A DNA stretch of 64,000 nucleotides, taken from NCBI RefSeq assembly GCF_003985125.1, contig NZ_ML133572.1:124001-188000 (forward strand). Direction: 5' to 3'. The notes beneath the pieces were generated by a model. The model worked only from the letters and a program-made list of their open reading frames with translations, ran no database searches and was not told the DNA's origin. This document shows, piece by piece, positions 16,323 to 25,730 of this stretch (positions are counted from its first letter, which is position 1; every line of letters starts with the position of its first letter). This stretch comes from Rhizobium phaseoli (GTDB taxonomy: Bacteria > Pseudomonadota > Alphaproteobacteria > Rhizobiales > Rhizobiaceae). The position numbers were made by a program, and so were the translations under genes.

Positions 16323-17344
16323 TGCCGGCGCTGAAAGTCAGGGTGAAATGGCGGCCGAGGCTGGCGCTGATCGTCTATGCCGTGCTGCTCGCCGTGATGG
16401 CGCTGCCGATCCTGATCGTCGTCTGGTTTCGCGCCGTCGAGGCGAGTTCCGACCGGATGGCGCCAGCGGAAATCGGAGCGCTTGCGATTGTCGCAATCCT
16501 GACGCTCGGCATTGCCTATGTGCTGACCCGCACCATCACCGGGCCGATCGACGCCCTGATCGCCCGCACGGAAGAGATCGCTCGCGGTGGCAAGGCGGCA
16601 ATCCGTCCGCTCGACAGCTATGGTACACGGGAGATCGCGCTGCTGTCGCAAAGCTTCCTCGATCTTGCCGGAAAACTGGTCGACCGCACGGACTATGTCC
16701 GCTCCTTTGCCGCCCATGTCTCCCACGAGTTGAAATCGCCGCTGACCGCCATCCGGGGAGCGGCGGAACTTCTGCGCGATGACGATGCCGAGACGCCGAT
16801 GACGACAGCGCAGCGTTTGCATTTTCTCGACAATATCGTCGCCGACGCTGTCCGGCTCGACGCATTACTGCAGCGGCTGCGGGAACTGGCGCAGGCGGAA
16901 ACGCCTGTGAACGAGGGCAGAAGCAGTGTTCCCAGCATCATGACTTCACTGCGCACGCGCTTTCCCGCCCTTGATATTTCGGCGGCCGGAGATGCGGAAA
17001 TATCGATCGCGCTCCCAAATGAAGCAGCCGTCATTGTCTTCGCCAACCTGGCCGAAAACGCCTTACAGCACGGCGCCACGCTGTTGGAATTCGCAATATC
17101 GGCCGACGACCGCAATGTCGTCTTTCTCGTCCGGGACGACGGCAGCGGTATTTCCGAGGCAAATCGCGAACGCATCTTTCAACCGTTCTTCTCGACCCGC
17201 CGCGAACAGGGAGGCACAGGCATGGGTCTCGGTATCATCCGCGCCATGCTGAGTGCTCATGGCGGCAAGATCCGCCTACGACCGACGGTTGGCGCCGGCG
17301 CCGAGTTCGAAATCACGCTGCCCGTGCCATCGCCGCGCTGTTGA
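16322..17344 (+). CDS. Sensor histidine kinase with minimal sensing loop
   Basis: A 340-residue kinase. Membrane helices are about residues 13-36 and 51-68, separated by only some 15 residues, so there is almost no periplasmic sensor. A HAMP region (about 69-120) is followed by the phospho-acceptor H135 in AHVSHELKSPLTAIRG, then the ATPase boxes FANLAENALQHGA, LVRDDGSGIS and GTGMGLGIIRAM. It pairs with the response regulator just upstream. Such intramembrane-type kinases often take signals from a partner membrane protein, and the DUF4173 protein encoded before it is the obvious candidate. Confidence 0.9.
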   Translation: MPALKVRVKWRPRLALIVYAVLLAVMALPILIVVWFRAVEASSDRMAPAEIGALAIVAILTLGIAYVLTRTITGPIDALIARTEEIARGGKAAIRPLDSYGTREIALLSQSFLDLAGKLVDRTDYVRSFAAHVSHELKSPLTAIRGAAELLRDDDAETPMTTAQRLHFLDNIVADAVRLDALLQRLRELAQAETPVNEGRSSVPSIMTSLRTRFPALDISAAGDAEISIALPNEAAVIVFANLAENALQHGATLLEFAISADDRNVVFLVRDDGSGISEANRERIFQPFFSTRREQGGTGMGLGIIRAMLSAHGGKIRLRPTVGAGAEFEITLPVPSPRC

Positions 17345-17361
17345 GGTGGAACTTCCTGCCC

Positions 17362-18000
17362 TCAGCTTTTCAGATAGCTGACGACAGCGTCGGCAATCAT
17401 GCCGCGATGGCGCTCGATGGTATCGCCGTCCGAGAGATTGCGCCTGAAGATCGTGCCGAACGTATACCGGTTGGAAACGCGGAAGAAGCAGAAGGCGCTG
17501 ATCATCATGTGAATGTCGATCGGGTCGGCCTTGCGCCGGAAGACTCCGCGGTCGAAGCCACGCTCCAATATGCCGGCGATGGTTTCGATGACCGAAACAT
17601 TGAGATCGCGAATCGCCTCCGAACGAAGCATATGCGCGGCGTGATGAATGTTCTCGATGCTGACCAAGCGGACGAAATCCGGATTGGCCTCATCATGATC
17701 GAAGGTCGTTGAGATCAGAGTCCGCAACGCCTCTTCCGGTTCGAGATTGGACAGATGCAGATCGGCTTCCAGCGAGCGAATCTTGCGATAGGACTGCTCC
17801 AGGACGGCAAGGTAGAGCCCCTCCTTGCTGCCGAAATAATAATAGATCATCCGCTTCGACGTGCGCGTCTTTTCCGCGATCGAGTCGACACGGGCGCCGG
17901 CGAGCCCATGGGTCGAGAATTCCTCAGTCGCGACAAGGAGGATGTCTTCCCTCGTCTGCTGCGGATCATTCTTCCGGCCGTTCTCGCCCCGTTCCGCCAT
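17362..18000 (-). CDS. TetR-family transcriptional regulator
   Basis: A 212-residue repressor. The N-terminal helix-turn-helix is LLVATEEFSTHGLAGARVDS followed by IAEKTRTSKRMIYYYFGSKE, the TetR signature. The C-terminal helical domain would bind the inducer. It is divergent from the TRAP transporter operon; a palindrome in the shared intergenic region overlaps a likely promoter. The inducer is probably a compound of the quinate/shikimate pathway, which is inference from gene order. It is convergent with the histidine kinase, with an 17-bp gap. Confidence 0.88.
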   Translation of the reverse strand: MAERGENGRKNDPQQTREDILLVATEEFSTHGLAGARVDSIAEKTRTSKRMIYYYFGSKEGLYLAVLEQSYRKIRSLEADLHLSNLEPEEALRTLISTTFDHDEANPDFVRLVSIENIHHAAHMLRSEAIRDLNVSVIETIAGILERGFDRGVFRRKADPIDIHMMISAFCFFRVSNRYTFGTIFRRNLSDGDTIERHRGMIADAVVSYLKS

Positions 18001-18136
18001 AAGCCTGGTCGCCAGCCCTTCTAAACTTTTGTTTCGCCGTCGGAATTTCGGCCTTCAGAGGCATTCGAAGCAGATGCTCCGGTCTCACTGCTCACCAGTC
18101 TTATTCACGTTGGCGGCAGGTTTCAATAGATGGCGC

Positions 18137-18158
18137 TTGACATACGAACTAGTTAGTA
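18137..18158 (+). promoter_or_regulatory. Likely TRAP operon promoter element and TetR operator
   Basis: TTGACA (18137-18142) is a good -35 box. It is followed directly by TACGAACTAGTTAGTA (18143-18158), a 16-bp palindrome with one mismatched pair. A -10 box is not clear (CATTTT or ATTTTT near 18159-18165). An operator inside the spacer would let the divergent TetR protein block transcription. Confidence 0.55.
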
Positions 18159-18279
18159 CATTTTTAAAGGGCAGCGGTAAGGGAGTTGATCGTGGCGCAA
18201 TATCTTGGTCGGACATGCAACAGCTTGTCCGGTGACGGTCGATGGCCTGTGCAGCAAAGGCCACGCTTGGGAGGAGCGA

Positions 18280-18843
18280 ATGACCCGTATCATCGATTTT
18301 TATTTCTACGCGCTGAAGATGACGATCGCTCTGCTGCTGGCGGGGATGGTCGTGCTCGTTTTCGGCAATGTCGTGCTTCGTTACGCCTTCAATCAGGGCA
18401 TCACCTCGTCCGAGGAGCTGTCGCGCATCTTCTTCATCTGGCTGACTTTCCTCGGCGCCGTCGTGGCGATGCGTGAGCACGCCCATCTCGGGGTCGACTC
18501 CCTCATCACCCGCCTGCCGAAACCTGTCGCCAAGCTCGCGGTGCTCTTGGGTTACGGCATGATGCTGGTCGCCACTTGGCTGATGATCAGCGGCAGCTGG
18601 TCCCAGACGCTGATCAATCTTCACGTCTCGGCGCCGGCGACCGGCATTTCGATGGGCGTCTTCTACGGCGCGGGGCTCGCCTTCGGCGTGCCGGCCTTTT
18701 TCATCCTGCTCTGGGACGCCTATGCGATCGCGACCGATCGCATCGATGTGACGACCGCCGCACTCGTACGTGACAGCGAGGAACAGGCCGCACTCGAAGA
18801 TCCCGCGCAGACCGCCTTTTCCGTTCTGAAGCCAAAGCACTGA
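18280..18843 (+). CDS. TRAP transporter small permease (DctQ)
   Basis: A 187-residue membrane protein starting MTRIIDFYFYALKMTIALLL, with four hydrophobic helices. It contains GITSSEELSRIFFIWLTFLG and REHAHLGVDSLITRLP, the conserved DctQ regions. GGGAGGAG precedes the ATG at 18280; a 25-codon longer reading lacks a site. It forms the membrane complex with the DctM protein encoded ten bases downstream. Confidence 0.92.
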   Translation: MTRIIDFYFYALKMTIALLLAGMVVLVFGNVVLRYAFNQGITSSEELSRIFFIWLTFLGAVVAMREHAHLGVDSLITRLPKPVAKLAVLLGYGMMLVATWLMISGSWSQTLINLHVSAPATGISMGVFYGAGLAFGVPAFFILLWDAYAIATDRIDVTTAALVRDSEEQAALEDPAQTAFSVLKPKH

Positions 18844-18853
18844 GGCCGCCGTC

Positions 18854-20134
18854 ATGACCGTCACCATCTTCCTCGGCGCTCTTCTCGGTCCGATGGCGCT
18901 CGGCGTGCCGATCGCCTTTGCTCTCATCATCACCGGCGTGGCGCTGATGTTGTATCTCGGCATGTTCGATGCGCAGATCGTCGCGCAGAATGTGCTGAAC
19001 GGGGCCGACAGCTTCCCGCTGATGGCCGTGCCCTTCTTCCTGCTGGCCGGTGAGGTGATGAACACCGGCGGCCTTTCGCGCCGCATCGTCAATCTCGCCA
19101 TGGCCATGGTCGGCCATATCAGGGGCGGTCTCGGCTTCGTCGCAATTTTCGCGGCCTGCATACTCTCCAGCCTTTCCGGTTCCGCGGTCGCCGATGCAGC
19201 GGCGCTTGGCGCCCTGCTCTTTCCGATGATGCTGAAATCCGGCCACGATCCGGCCCGCGCCGGCGGCCTGCTCGCCTCGGCCTCGATCATCGGTCCGATC
19301 ATCCCGCCGTCGATCGGCTTCATCCTCTATGGCGTCATCGGCGGCGTTTCGATCACCAAGCTGTTCCTGGCCGGCATTTTCCCGGGCCTATTGATCGGTG
19401 CTGCCCTTTGCATCACCTGGCTGATCGTGGCGCGCAAGGAGCAGTTCGCCCTGCCGCCGAAGCAAAGCGGCGCCGTGCGGATGAAGGCTTTCGTCGACAG
19501 CATCTGGGCGCTGATGCTTCCCGTCATCATCATCGTCGGCCTGAAATTCGGCGTGTTCACGCCGACGGAAGCCGGCGTCGTCGCCGCGGTCTATTCGCTC
19601 TTCGTGTCGATGGTCGTCTATCGCGAACTGCCGCCGTCGCGGCTGTTCGAGGTCTTCGTCGCCGCGGCCAAAATCACCTCGGTGGTGATGTTCCTGGTGG
19701 CCTGCGCCGCCGTTTCCGCCTGGCTGATCACCGTTGCCGACGTGCCCGGTGAACTCGCCGGCCTCGTCGAACCGCTGATGGGCAACCAGACGCTGCTGCT
19801 GCTTGCCATCATGGTGCTCATCGTCGTCGTCGGCACCGCCATGGACATGACGCCGACGATCCTGGTGATGACGCCGGTGCTGATGCCGATCATCAAGCAG
19901 GCCGGCATCGACCCGGTCTATTTCGGCGTGCTGTTCATCATCAACAATTCGATCGGGTTGATCACGCCGCCGGTCGGCACGGTGCTCAACGTCATCTGCG
20001 GGGTTTCGAAGCTATCGATGGAAGAGCTGATGAAGGGCGTGATCCCCTTCATGATCGCCGAGCTGGTCGTTCTGTTTCTGCTCGTCCTTTTTCCTGAGCT
20101 GGTGACCGCTCCGGTCGCCTGGTTCGGACACTGA
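18854..20134 (+). CDS. TRAP transporter large permease (DctM)
   Basis: A 426-residue membrane protein of usual DctM length with about twelve hydrophobic segments. PMALGVPIAFALIITGVALM near the start and SGSAVADAAALGALLFPMM and IIGPIIPPSIGFILYG are characteristic family segments. It is the sodium-coupled transport channel that works with DctQ and the DctP binding protein encoded next. Confidence 0.94.
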   Translation: MTVTIFLGALLGPMALGVPIAFALIITGVALMLYLGMFDAQIVAQNVLNGADSFPLMAVPFFLLAGEVMNTGGLSRRIVNLAMAMVGHIRGGLGFVAIFAACILSSLSGSAVADAAALGALLFPMMLKSGHDPARAGGLLASASIIGPIIPPSIGFILYGVIGGVSITKLFLAGIFPGLLIGAALCITWLIVARKEQFALPPKQSGAVRMKAFVDSIWALMLPVIIIVGLKFGVFTPTEAGVVAAVYSLFVSMVVYRELPPSRLFEVFVAAAKITSVVMFLVACAAVSAWLITVADVPGELAGLVEPLMGNQTLLLLAIMVLIVVVGTAMDMTPTILVMTPVLMPIIKQAGIDPVYFGVLFIINNSIGLITPPVGTVLNVICGVSKLSMEELMKGVIPFMIAELVVLFLLVLFPELVTAPVAWFGH

Positions 20135-20203
20135 CTTCGCCGATAACGGCGGTGAATTGCAACGCGGCCGGAGGAGACGCCGGCTCTATTCTGGGAGGAA
20201 AAC

Positions 20204-21220
20204 ATGCTGAATAGATTGACAAAACTGGCGCTGGGACTAGCCCTGCCGATCGCCTTGCTGGCAGGCGGCCCTGCTATGGCCGAAATCCGCGAGCACAGCC
20301 TCAAATTCGCTGCCGCCAACAACAAGGGCCATCCCCAGGTCATGGGCATGGAGAAATTCGCCGAGCTGGTGAAGGAAAAGAGCGGCGGCAAGATCGAGGT
20401 CAAGCTGTTTCCGGGCGGCGTGCTCGGCGGCGACGTCCAGACGGTATCGGCTCTGCAGGGCGGCGTCATCGAGATGACGGTGCTCAATGCCGGCATTCTC
20501 TCTAGCAACGTCAAGCAGTTCGGCGCCGTCGATCTGCCCTTCCTCTTCAACAGCGGCGAAGAGGCCGACAAGGTGATGGACGGCGCCTTCGGCACCGGCC
20601 TGATGAAGCTGCTGCCCGATACCGGTCTCGTCGGCCTCGCTTATTGGGAGCTCGGTTTTCGCAACCTGACCAACAACCGTCATCCCGTCACCAAACTCGA
20701 GGATATCAAGGGCCTGAAGATTCGCACGATCCAGTCGCCGATCCCGATTGAGCTCTTCAACAGCCTCGGCGCCAATGCAGTACCCCTGCCCTACACCGAG
20801 CTCTATACCGCGCTCGAGACCGGCACCGTCGATGGTCAGGAGAACCCGGCCGCCAACATCATCAACGCGAAGTTCTTCGAGGTGCAGAAGTACATGACGG
20901 TGACCCGTCACCAGTACAATCCGCAGATCGTGCTCATCAGCAAGAAGTTCTGGGACGGCCTGAATGATGAGGAAAAGGCTGTCTTCCAGTCGGCCGCGAC
21001 GGAAGCCCGCGACTATCAGCGCAAGGTTTCGAGGGAGCTCGATGCCAAGGCGATCGAGGAGATCAAGAAAACCGGCATGGAGGTCGCCGAACTCAACCCC
21101 GAAGAGACGCAGAAACTGCGCGACGCCGTCAAGCCACTGATCGACAAGTTCGCCGGCCAGATTGGCGCAGAGACCGTCACGCAGCTCTTCAAGGAGCTCG
21201 ACACGGTTCGCGGCAAGTAG
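20204..21220 (+). CDS. TRAP transporter substrate-binding protein (DctP)
   Basis: A 338-residue periplasmic protein. Signal peptide about residues 1-26, ending GPAMAEIREH. The body has the DctP family pattern GGKIEVKLFPGGVLGGDVQT, the substrate arginine region LTNNRHPVTKLEDIKGLKIR and TYTALETGTVDGQENP-like text (ELYTALETGTVDGQENP). It delivers a carboxylic acid to DctQM. With the aroE- and quiC-like genes following, quinate, shikimate or dehydroshikimate is a reasonable guess. Confidence 0.92.
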   Translation: MLNRLTKLALGLALPIALLAGGPAMAEIREHSLKFAAANNKGHPQVMGMEKFAELVKEKSGGKIEVKLFPGGVLGGDVQTVSALQGGVIEMTVLNAGILSSNVKQFGAVDLPFLFNSGEEADKVMDGAFGTGLMKLLPDTGLVGLAYWELGFRNLTNNRHPVTKLEDIKGLKIRTIQSPIPIELFNSLGANAVPLPYTELYTALETGTVDGQENPAANIINAKFFEVQKYMTVTRHQYNPQIVLISKKFWDGLNDEEKAVFQSAATEARDYQRKVSRELDAKAIEEIKKTGMEVAELNPEETQKLRDAVKPLIDKFAGQIGAETVTQLFKELDTVRGK

Positions 21221-21229
21221 GCAAATCGC

Positions 21230-21254
21230 GGGCCCGCAGCGACCCTGCGGGCCC
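21230..21254 (+). promoter_or_regulatory. Intercistronic hairpin after dctP
   Basis: GGGCCCGCAG (21230-21239) pairs perfectly with CTGCGGGCCC (21245-21254) around five bases. It starts nine bases after the dctP stop and has no T-tract, so it probably protects or limits the transcript rather than ending it fully. Confidence 0.7.
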
Positions 21255-21285
21255 TCCCAGCACGACAAGAAATGGGAAATGGTCT

Positions 21286-22146
21286 ATGGCCGAGACACTG
21301 CTGAAACCATTGAAGGCCGGGCTGATCGGCGCCGACATCCAGGCCTCGCTGACGCCTGCCATGCATATGCAGGAAGGTGCGGCGCAGGGGCTGGACTATG
21401 CCTATGAACTGATCGACCTCACCAGGCTGAACGCGTCGCCGGCCGATCTTTCCGGGCTCATCGAGGATGCCGAGGCGCGCGGCCTTGCCGGCCTCAACAT
21501 TACCCATCCCTGCAAGCAGCTCGTCATTCCCCTGCTCGACGACTTGTCGCCCGAGGCCCGCGCGCTCGGGGCCGTCAATACCGTCGTCCTGAAGGGCGGC
21601 CGGCGTTTCGGTCACAATACCGACTGGTGGGGTTTTGCCGAAAGTTTTCGGCGCGGGCTGCCGCAGGCCGACCTTTCCGCTGCCGTGCAACTCGGTGCCG
21701 GCGGAGCGGGTGTTGCGACCGCCTATGCGATCCTGACACTCGGCCTTGAGCGTCTGACCGTCTTCGATCGCGAGCATGAACGCGCCGTCGATCTGGCAGA
21801 AGCGATGTCCGCGCTCTTTCCCGGCGCGGCGATTGCTGCCGGCCGCGACCTTGCCGTCGCGATGCAGGGCGCGTCCGGGTTGATCCACGCGACGCCGACG
21901 GGCATGGCGAAATACCCTGGTGTGCCGCTTCCACCGGAACTCCTGGAATCGCGGCATTGGCTCGCCGAGATCGTCTATTTCCCCCTGGAAACCGAACTAC
22001 TGCGGCAAGCAAGAACGCGCGGTTGCCGAACGCTCGATGGCGGCGGCATGGCGGTCTTCCAGGCCGTCGGCGCCTTTCGTCTGATCACCGCCAGGGAGCC
22101 CGATGCCAGCCGCATGCTGATGCATTTCAAGACGATGACAACATAA
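21286..22146 (+). CDS. Shikimate/quinate dehydrogenase family protein
   Basis: A 286-residue enzyme with the two-domain AroE fold. The catalytic Lys is in NITHPCKQ and the catalytic Asp in GHNTDWWGF; the nucleotide loop is GAGGAGVATAYAI. The first substrate loop reads GADIQASLTPAMH, where biosynthetic AroE usually has a SxSxxxH-type loop, which points to a catabolic quinate/shikimate dehydrogenase. It follows the TRAP genes and precedes the dehydroshikimate dehydratase, so it likely oxidises imported shikimate or quinate. NAD or NADP preference not resolved. Confidence 0.85.
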   Translation: MAETLLKPLKAGLIGADIQASLTPAMHMQEGAAQGLDYAYELIDLTRLNASPADLSGLIEDAEARGLAGLNITHPCKQLVIPLLDDLSPEARALGAVNTVVLKGGRRFGHNTDWWGFAESFRRGLPQADLSAAVQLGAGGAGVATAYAILTLGLERLTVFDREHERAVDLAEAMSALFPGAAIAAGRDLAVAMQGASGLIHATPTGMAKYPGVPLPPELLESRHWLAEIVYFPLETELLRQARTRGCRTLDGGGMAVFQAVGAFRLITAREPDASRMLMHFKTMTT

Positions 22147-22173
22147 ACACCGCACTTCGGAAGGACCACTGCG

Positions 22174-24063
22174 ATGAAGACATCGATAGCGACCGTTTCG
22201 CTGAGCGGCGACCTCAGCGACAAGCTGGAGGCGATCGCCAAGGCTGGCTTCGACGGGGTGGAGATTTTCGAGAATGACTTGCTGATCTTCGACGAGAGCC
22301 CGAGGGAGGTCGGCCGCATGGTGCGCGATCTCGGCATGGAGATCACGCTGTTCCAGCCGTTCCGCGATTTCGAAGGCATGCCGGAGCCGCTGCGCAGCCG
22401 CACCTTCGACCGGGCCGAGCGCAAGTTCGACCTGATGCAGGAGATGGGCACCGACCTGGTGCTGGTCTGCTCGAACGTCTCGCCGGCTGCCCTTGGAGGT
22501 CTCGACCGGGCGGCGGCCGATTTTCATGACCTCGGCGAGCGCGCCGCCAGGCGCGGCCTGCGCGTCGGTTACGAGGCGCTCGCCTGGGGCCGTCACATCC
22601 ACGATCATCGCGATGCCTGGGAGATCGTCCGGCGGGCCGATCATCCGAATATCGGCCTGATCCTCGACAGCTTTCATACGCTGTCGCGCAAGATCGACGT
22701 CAATTCGATCCGCTCGATCCCGAAGGAGAAGATCTTCATCATCCAGCTTGCCGATGCGCCGCTGATCGACATGGATCTTCTCTACTGGAGCCGTCACTTC
22801 CGCAACATGCCCGGCGAAGGCGACCTGCCGGTGCTCGATTTCATGAAGGCGGTCGCCGCCACCGGTTATGACGGTTATCTGTCGCTGGAGATCTTCAACG
22901 ATCAGTTCCGCGGCGGATCGGCCAGTGCCATTGCCGTCGATGGCCGCCGTTCGCTGATCTATCTCGGCGATCAGGTCAAGCGCCAGCAGCCGGAGAGCGC
23001 GCTGCCGGTGCCGGTGATGCCGCCGCGCGCCAAGGTCGAAGGCATCGCCTTCATCGAGTTCACCGCCGACGAGGACGAGGCGGCAGCACTCGAGGCGCTG
23101 TTTGCAAGCCTCGGCTTCCATAAGGCGGCCAGACATAAGAGCAAGCGGGTGACGGTGTTTCGCCAGGGCGCCATCAACCTCGTCGTCAACACCGAACGCA
23201 AGGGCTTTGCCAGCGCCTCCTATGCCGTGCACGGCACCTCTGCCTATGCCGCCGGGCTGCTGGTTGATGATGCCAAGGCGGCGCTGCAGCGGGCCGTCGC
23301 ACTCGGCGCCGAACGCTTCGAACAAGCCCTCGATGCCGGTGAGATCGAGATGCCGGCGGTGCGCGGCGTCGGCGGCGGCATCCTCTATTTCCTCGACCGC
23401 CACAGCGAACTCGGCCACATCTGGGAGATCGAATTCGACGCGATCGAGGACGCGACGCCGCCACAGTCGGCCGGGCTGCAAGCGATCGACCATATGGCGC
23501 AGACGATGAAATACGAGGAGCTTTTGACCTGGCTGCTGTTCTACACCGCGCTTGTTGAGGCCGAGAAGACGCCGATGGTCGATATCGTCGATCCCTCCGG
23601 CATCGTCCGCAGCCAGGTGGTCGAGAATGAGCAAGGCTCGCTGCGCATCACCATGAACGGGGCGGAGAACCGCAACACGCTCGCCGGCCGTTTCATCGCC
23701 GAGACCTTCGGCTCCGGCATCCAGCACCTTGCCTTCCGGACCGACGACATCTTCGCGACTGCTGCCGCCCTTGCCGCCAACGGCTTCGTGCCGCTTTCGA
23801 TCTCGCCGAACTATTATGACGATCTCGAAGCTCGCTTCGGCCTGGAGGCCGAATTCGCCGAGCGCCTGAAGGCCAACAACATCCTCTATGACCGCGACGA
23901 GGCCGGCGAATATTTCCAGCTCTACAGCCCGACCTATGGCGAGGGGCTGTTCTTCGAGATCGTCGAGCGGCGTGGCTATCGCGGTTATGGTGCCGCCAAC
24001 GCCATCTTCAGGATCGCCGCCCTGAGGAAACATCTGCGGCCGGCAGGCCTGCCCCGCGCCTGA
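22174..24063 (+). CDS. quiC: 3-dehydroshikimate dehydratase fused to an HPPD-like domain (QuiC1 type)
   Basis: A 629-residue fusion. Residues 1-270 are a xylose isomerase-like TIM barrel with metal ligands visible as E134, D165, Q191 and E239; by my memory these numbers coincide with those of Pseudomonas QuiC1. Residues about 285-629 form a 4-hydroxyphenylpyruvate dioxygenase-like domain with the iron triad H440 (IDHMAQ), H518 (IQHLAF) and E595 (FFEIVE). The barrel converts 3-dehydroshikimate to protocatechuate. The dioxygenase-like domain's role is unsettled. It is the last gene of the TRAP/aroE operon. Confidence 0.9.
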   Translation: MKTSIATVSLSGDLSDKLEAIAKAGFDGVEIFENDLLIFDESPREVGRMVRDLGMEITLFQPFRDFEGMPEPLRSRTFDRAERKFDLMQEMGTDLVLVCSNVSPAALGGLDRAAADFHDLGERAARRGLRVGYEALAWGRHIHDHRDAWEIVRRADHPNIGLILDSFHTLSRKIDVNSIRSIPKEKIFIIQLADAPLIDMDLLYWSRHFRNMPGEGDLPVLDFMKAVAATGYDGYLSLEIFNDQFRGGSASAIAVDGRRSLIYLGDQVKRQQPESALPVPVMPPRAKVEGIAFIEFTADEDEAAALEALFASLGFHKAARHKSKRVTVFRQGAINLVVNTERKGFASASYAVHGTSAYAAGLLVDDAKAALQRAVALGAERFEQALDAGEIEMPAVRGVGGGILYFLDRHSELGHIWEIEFDAIEDATPPQSAGLQAIDHMAQTMKYEELLTWLLFYTALVEAEKTPMVDIVDPSGIVRSQVVENEQGSLRITMNGAENRNTLAGRFIAETFGSGIQHLAFRTDDIFATAAALAANGFVPLSISPNYYDDLEARFGLEAEFAERLKANNILYDRDEAGEYFQLYSPTYGEGLFFEIVERRGYRGYGAANAIFRIAALRKHLRPAGLPRA

Positions 24064-24171
24064 GACGCGCTGTCAGGCAGGTTCTCGGCATAAGCTCGTC
24101 ACGGGGAAGAATGGCAAGGCAACAGTCAGCATCGATGCAGAGGACCCCTCCCCCGATGCCACCGTCGCCCT

Positions 24172-24936
24172 CTATCGCGTCGTATAGCCGCCGTCGATGA
24201 CAAGCACTTCGCCGGTGATGTAGCTTGCCGCCGCCGAGCAGAGGAACAAGGCGGCGCCGGCCACCTCTTCCGGCTGTCCGACGCGTCCCATCGGGGTCAT
24301 GCTGCGCCAGATCGGAAACCAGTCGGGATTGTCGATGCCGCCGCGTGACAGATCGGTGTCGATATAGCCGGGGGCGATGGCGTTGACGCGGATGTTTTCG
24401 GCGGCGATCTCGCTTGCCAGGCTCTTCGTCATCATATGAACCGCCGCCTTAGAGGTGTTGTAGGCGACCTGGTTCTGCGGAATGTTGGAAACGATGCCCG
24501 AGATCGAGCCGATATTGAGGATGACGCCGCTGCCCTGGCGCCGCATTGGGGCAAGTGCAGCGCGACAGGCGCGGAACACCGCGTCGACATTGACAGTCAT
24601 GATCTCGCGCCAGATGGGATCGGGGAATTCGCCGCTGTCGCCATGAATGGCGATGCCGGCATTGTTGACGAGAATGTCGAGCCGGCCTGTCCGCGAGAGC
24701 GTCTCGGTGACGAGGGCGTCGGCGGCATCGTTTTTTATCAGGTCGGCGGCGATGAACTCGCAATCGACACCGGCCTCGGCGAGCCGGTCTTCGGCCGCCG
24801 CATTGCGTGACCTTCCGGCAATGACGACTTTGGCGCCCGCCTCGCCGAGCGCCTCGGCAATCGCCAGCCCGATGCCGCGCGTGCCGCCGGTCACAAGCGC
24901 CACCTGTTCATCCAGTCGAAACCTATCGAAGATCAT
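24172..24936 (-). CDS. SDR-family oxidoreductase
   Basis: A 254-residue short-chain dehydrogenase. Cofactor loop TGGTRGIG, NNAG, catalytic Ser in GSISG and the YNTSK Tyr-Lys pair are all present; the C-terminus ends GEVLVIDGGYTTR, usual in classical SDRs. It probably oxidises a sugar or polyol carried by the ABC transporter in the same minus-strand operon. It is the last gene of the operon; the neighbour upstream is a second SDR, 41 bp away. Confidence 0.88.
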   Translation of the reverse strand: MIFDRFRLDEQVALVTGGTRGIGLAIAEALGEAGAKVVIAGRSRNAAAEDRLAEAGVDCEFIAADLIKNDAADALVTETLSRTGRLDILVNNAGIAIHGDSGEFPDPIWREIMTVNVDAVFRACRAALAPMRRQGSGVILNIGSISGIVSNIPQNQVAYNTSKAAVHMMTKSLASEIAAENIRVNAIAPGYIDTDLSRGGIDNPDWFPIWRSMTPMGRVGQPEEVAGAALFLCSAAASYITGEVLVIDGGYTTR

Positions 24937-24977
24937 GTCCGTTTCCTTCTATGATTGCGAAAGGCCGGCAGCCCTCG

Positions 24978-25706
24978 TCAGATATCCGTGCTTTGCGGCA
25001 GGATGACCAGATCGCGAATCGTGATGTTGCGCGGGCGCGTCAGCATGAAAAGTACCGCATCGGCCACTTCCTTCGCCTCCATCAGGCCGCCCGCGGCAAG
25101 CGCCTCGTCCAGCTTCTCCTGCGGCCAGTCGCTGAGAAGTGCGGTGACGACAGGGCCCGGGGCGATGGCACCGACGCGCAGGCCATGCTTGGCGACCTGG
25201 CGCCTCAGTGTGTGGACGAAGGCCTGGACGGCATGTTTCGAAGCCGTGTAAATCGGTTCCCAGACGACGGGGACCATGCCGGCAACCGAACTCGTCAGGA
25301 TGATATCCCCGGTCTTGCGCTCGACCATGTGCGGCAGGACGGCATGCACCGAACGGAACGCGGCGTTGACGTTCAGATTGAGCATACGGTCCCAGGCGTC
25401 GGGGTCGCCGGTCAGCACCTCGCCGCCGATATAGGAACCGGCGTTGGCGTGGAAAATATCCAGCTGGCCTGCCTTCGCCAGGATCTCAGGCATCATCCGC
25501 GCCACGCTTTTCGGATCCGTGAGGTCGACGACCAGGGGAATGGCATGGGCACCGAGCGCCGAGCAGATTTCCTTCAATGCTTCTTCGTTGCGGTCGACCA
25601 GCACCACTCGGGCGCCGGCGGCAAGCATGGCCTTGGCGCATTCCAGGCCGATACCCGATGCGGCTCCGGTGACGGCCGCGACTTTTCCAGACAGATCCTG
25701 TCCCAT
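24978..25706 (-). CDS. SDR-family oxidoreductase
   Basis: A 242-residue classical SDR with TGAASGIG, catalytic Ser in TSSVAG and YTASK. The end of the protein ([20 protein letters not shown]) matches the YdfG-like/serine dehydrogenase-type branch. It lies 24 bp after the permease gene, and with the following SDR it gives the operon two dehydrogenases, as in several rhizobial polyol or rare-sugar pathways. Substrate unknown. Confidence 0.88.
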   Translation of the reverse strand: MGQDLSGKVAAVTGAASGIGLECAKAMLAAGARVVLVDRNEEALKEICSALGAHAIPLVVDLTDPKSVARMMPEILAKAGQLDIFHANAGSYIGGEVLTGDPDAWDRMLNLNVNAAFRSVHAVLPHMVERKTGDIILTSSVAGMVPVVWEPIYTASKHAVQAFVHTLRRQVAKHGLRVGAIAPGPVVTALLSDWPQEKLDEALAAGGLMEAKEVADAVLFMLTRPRNITIRDLVILPQSTDI

Positions 25707-25730
25707 TTTCTTCCTCTGTTGTTGAGTGTT

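Noticed and set aside
21997..24033. A 678-codon minus-strand open frame opposite the dehydroshikimate dehydratase gene
   Set aside because: Shadow of the plus-strand gene, whose catalytic residues are all in place; no ribosome site and no recognisable domain.
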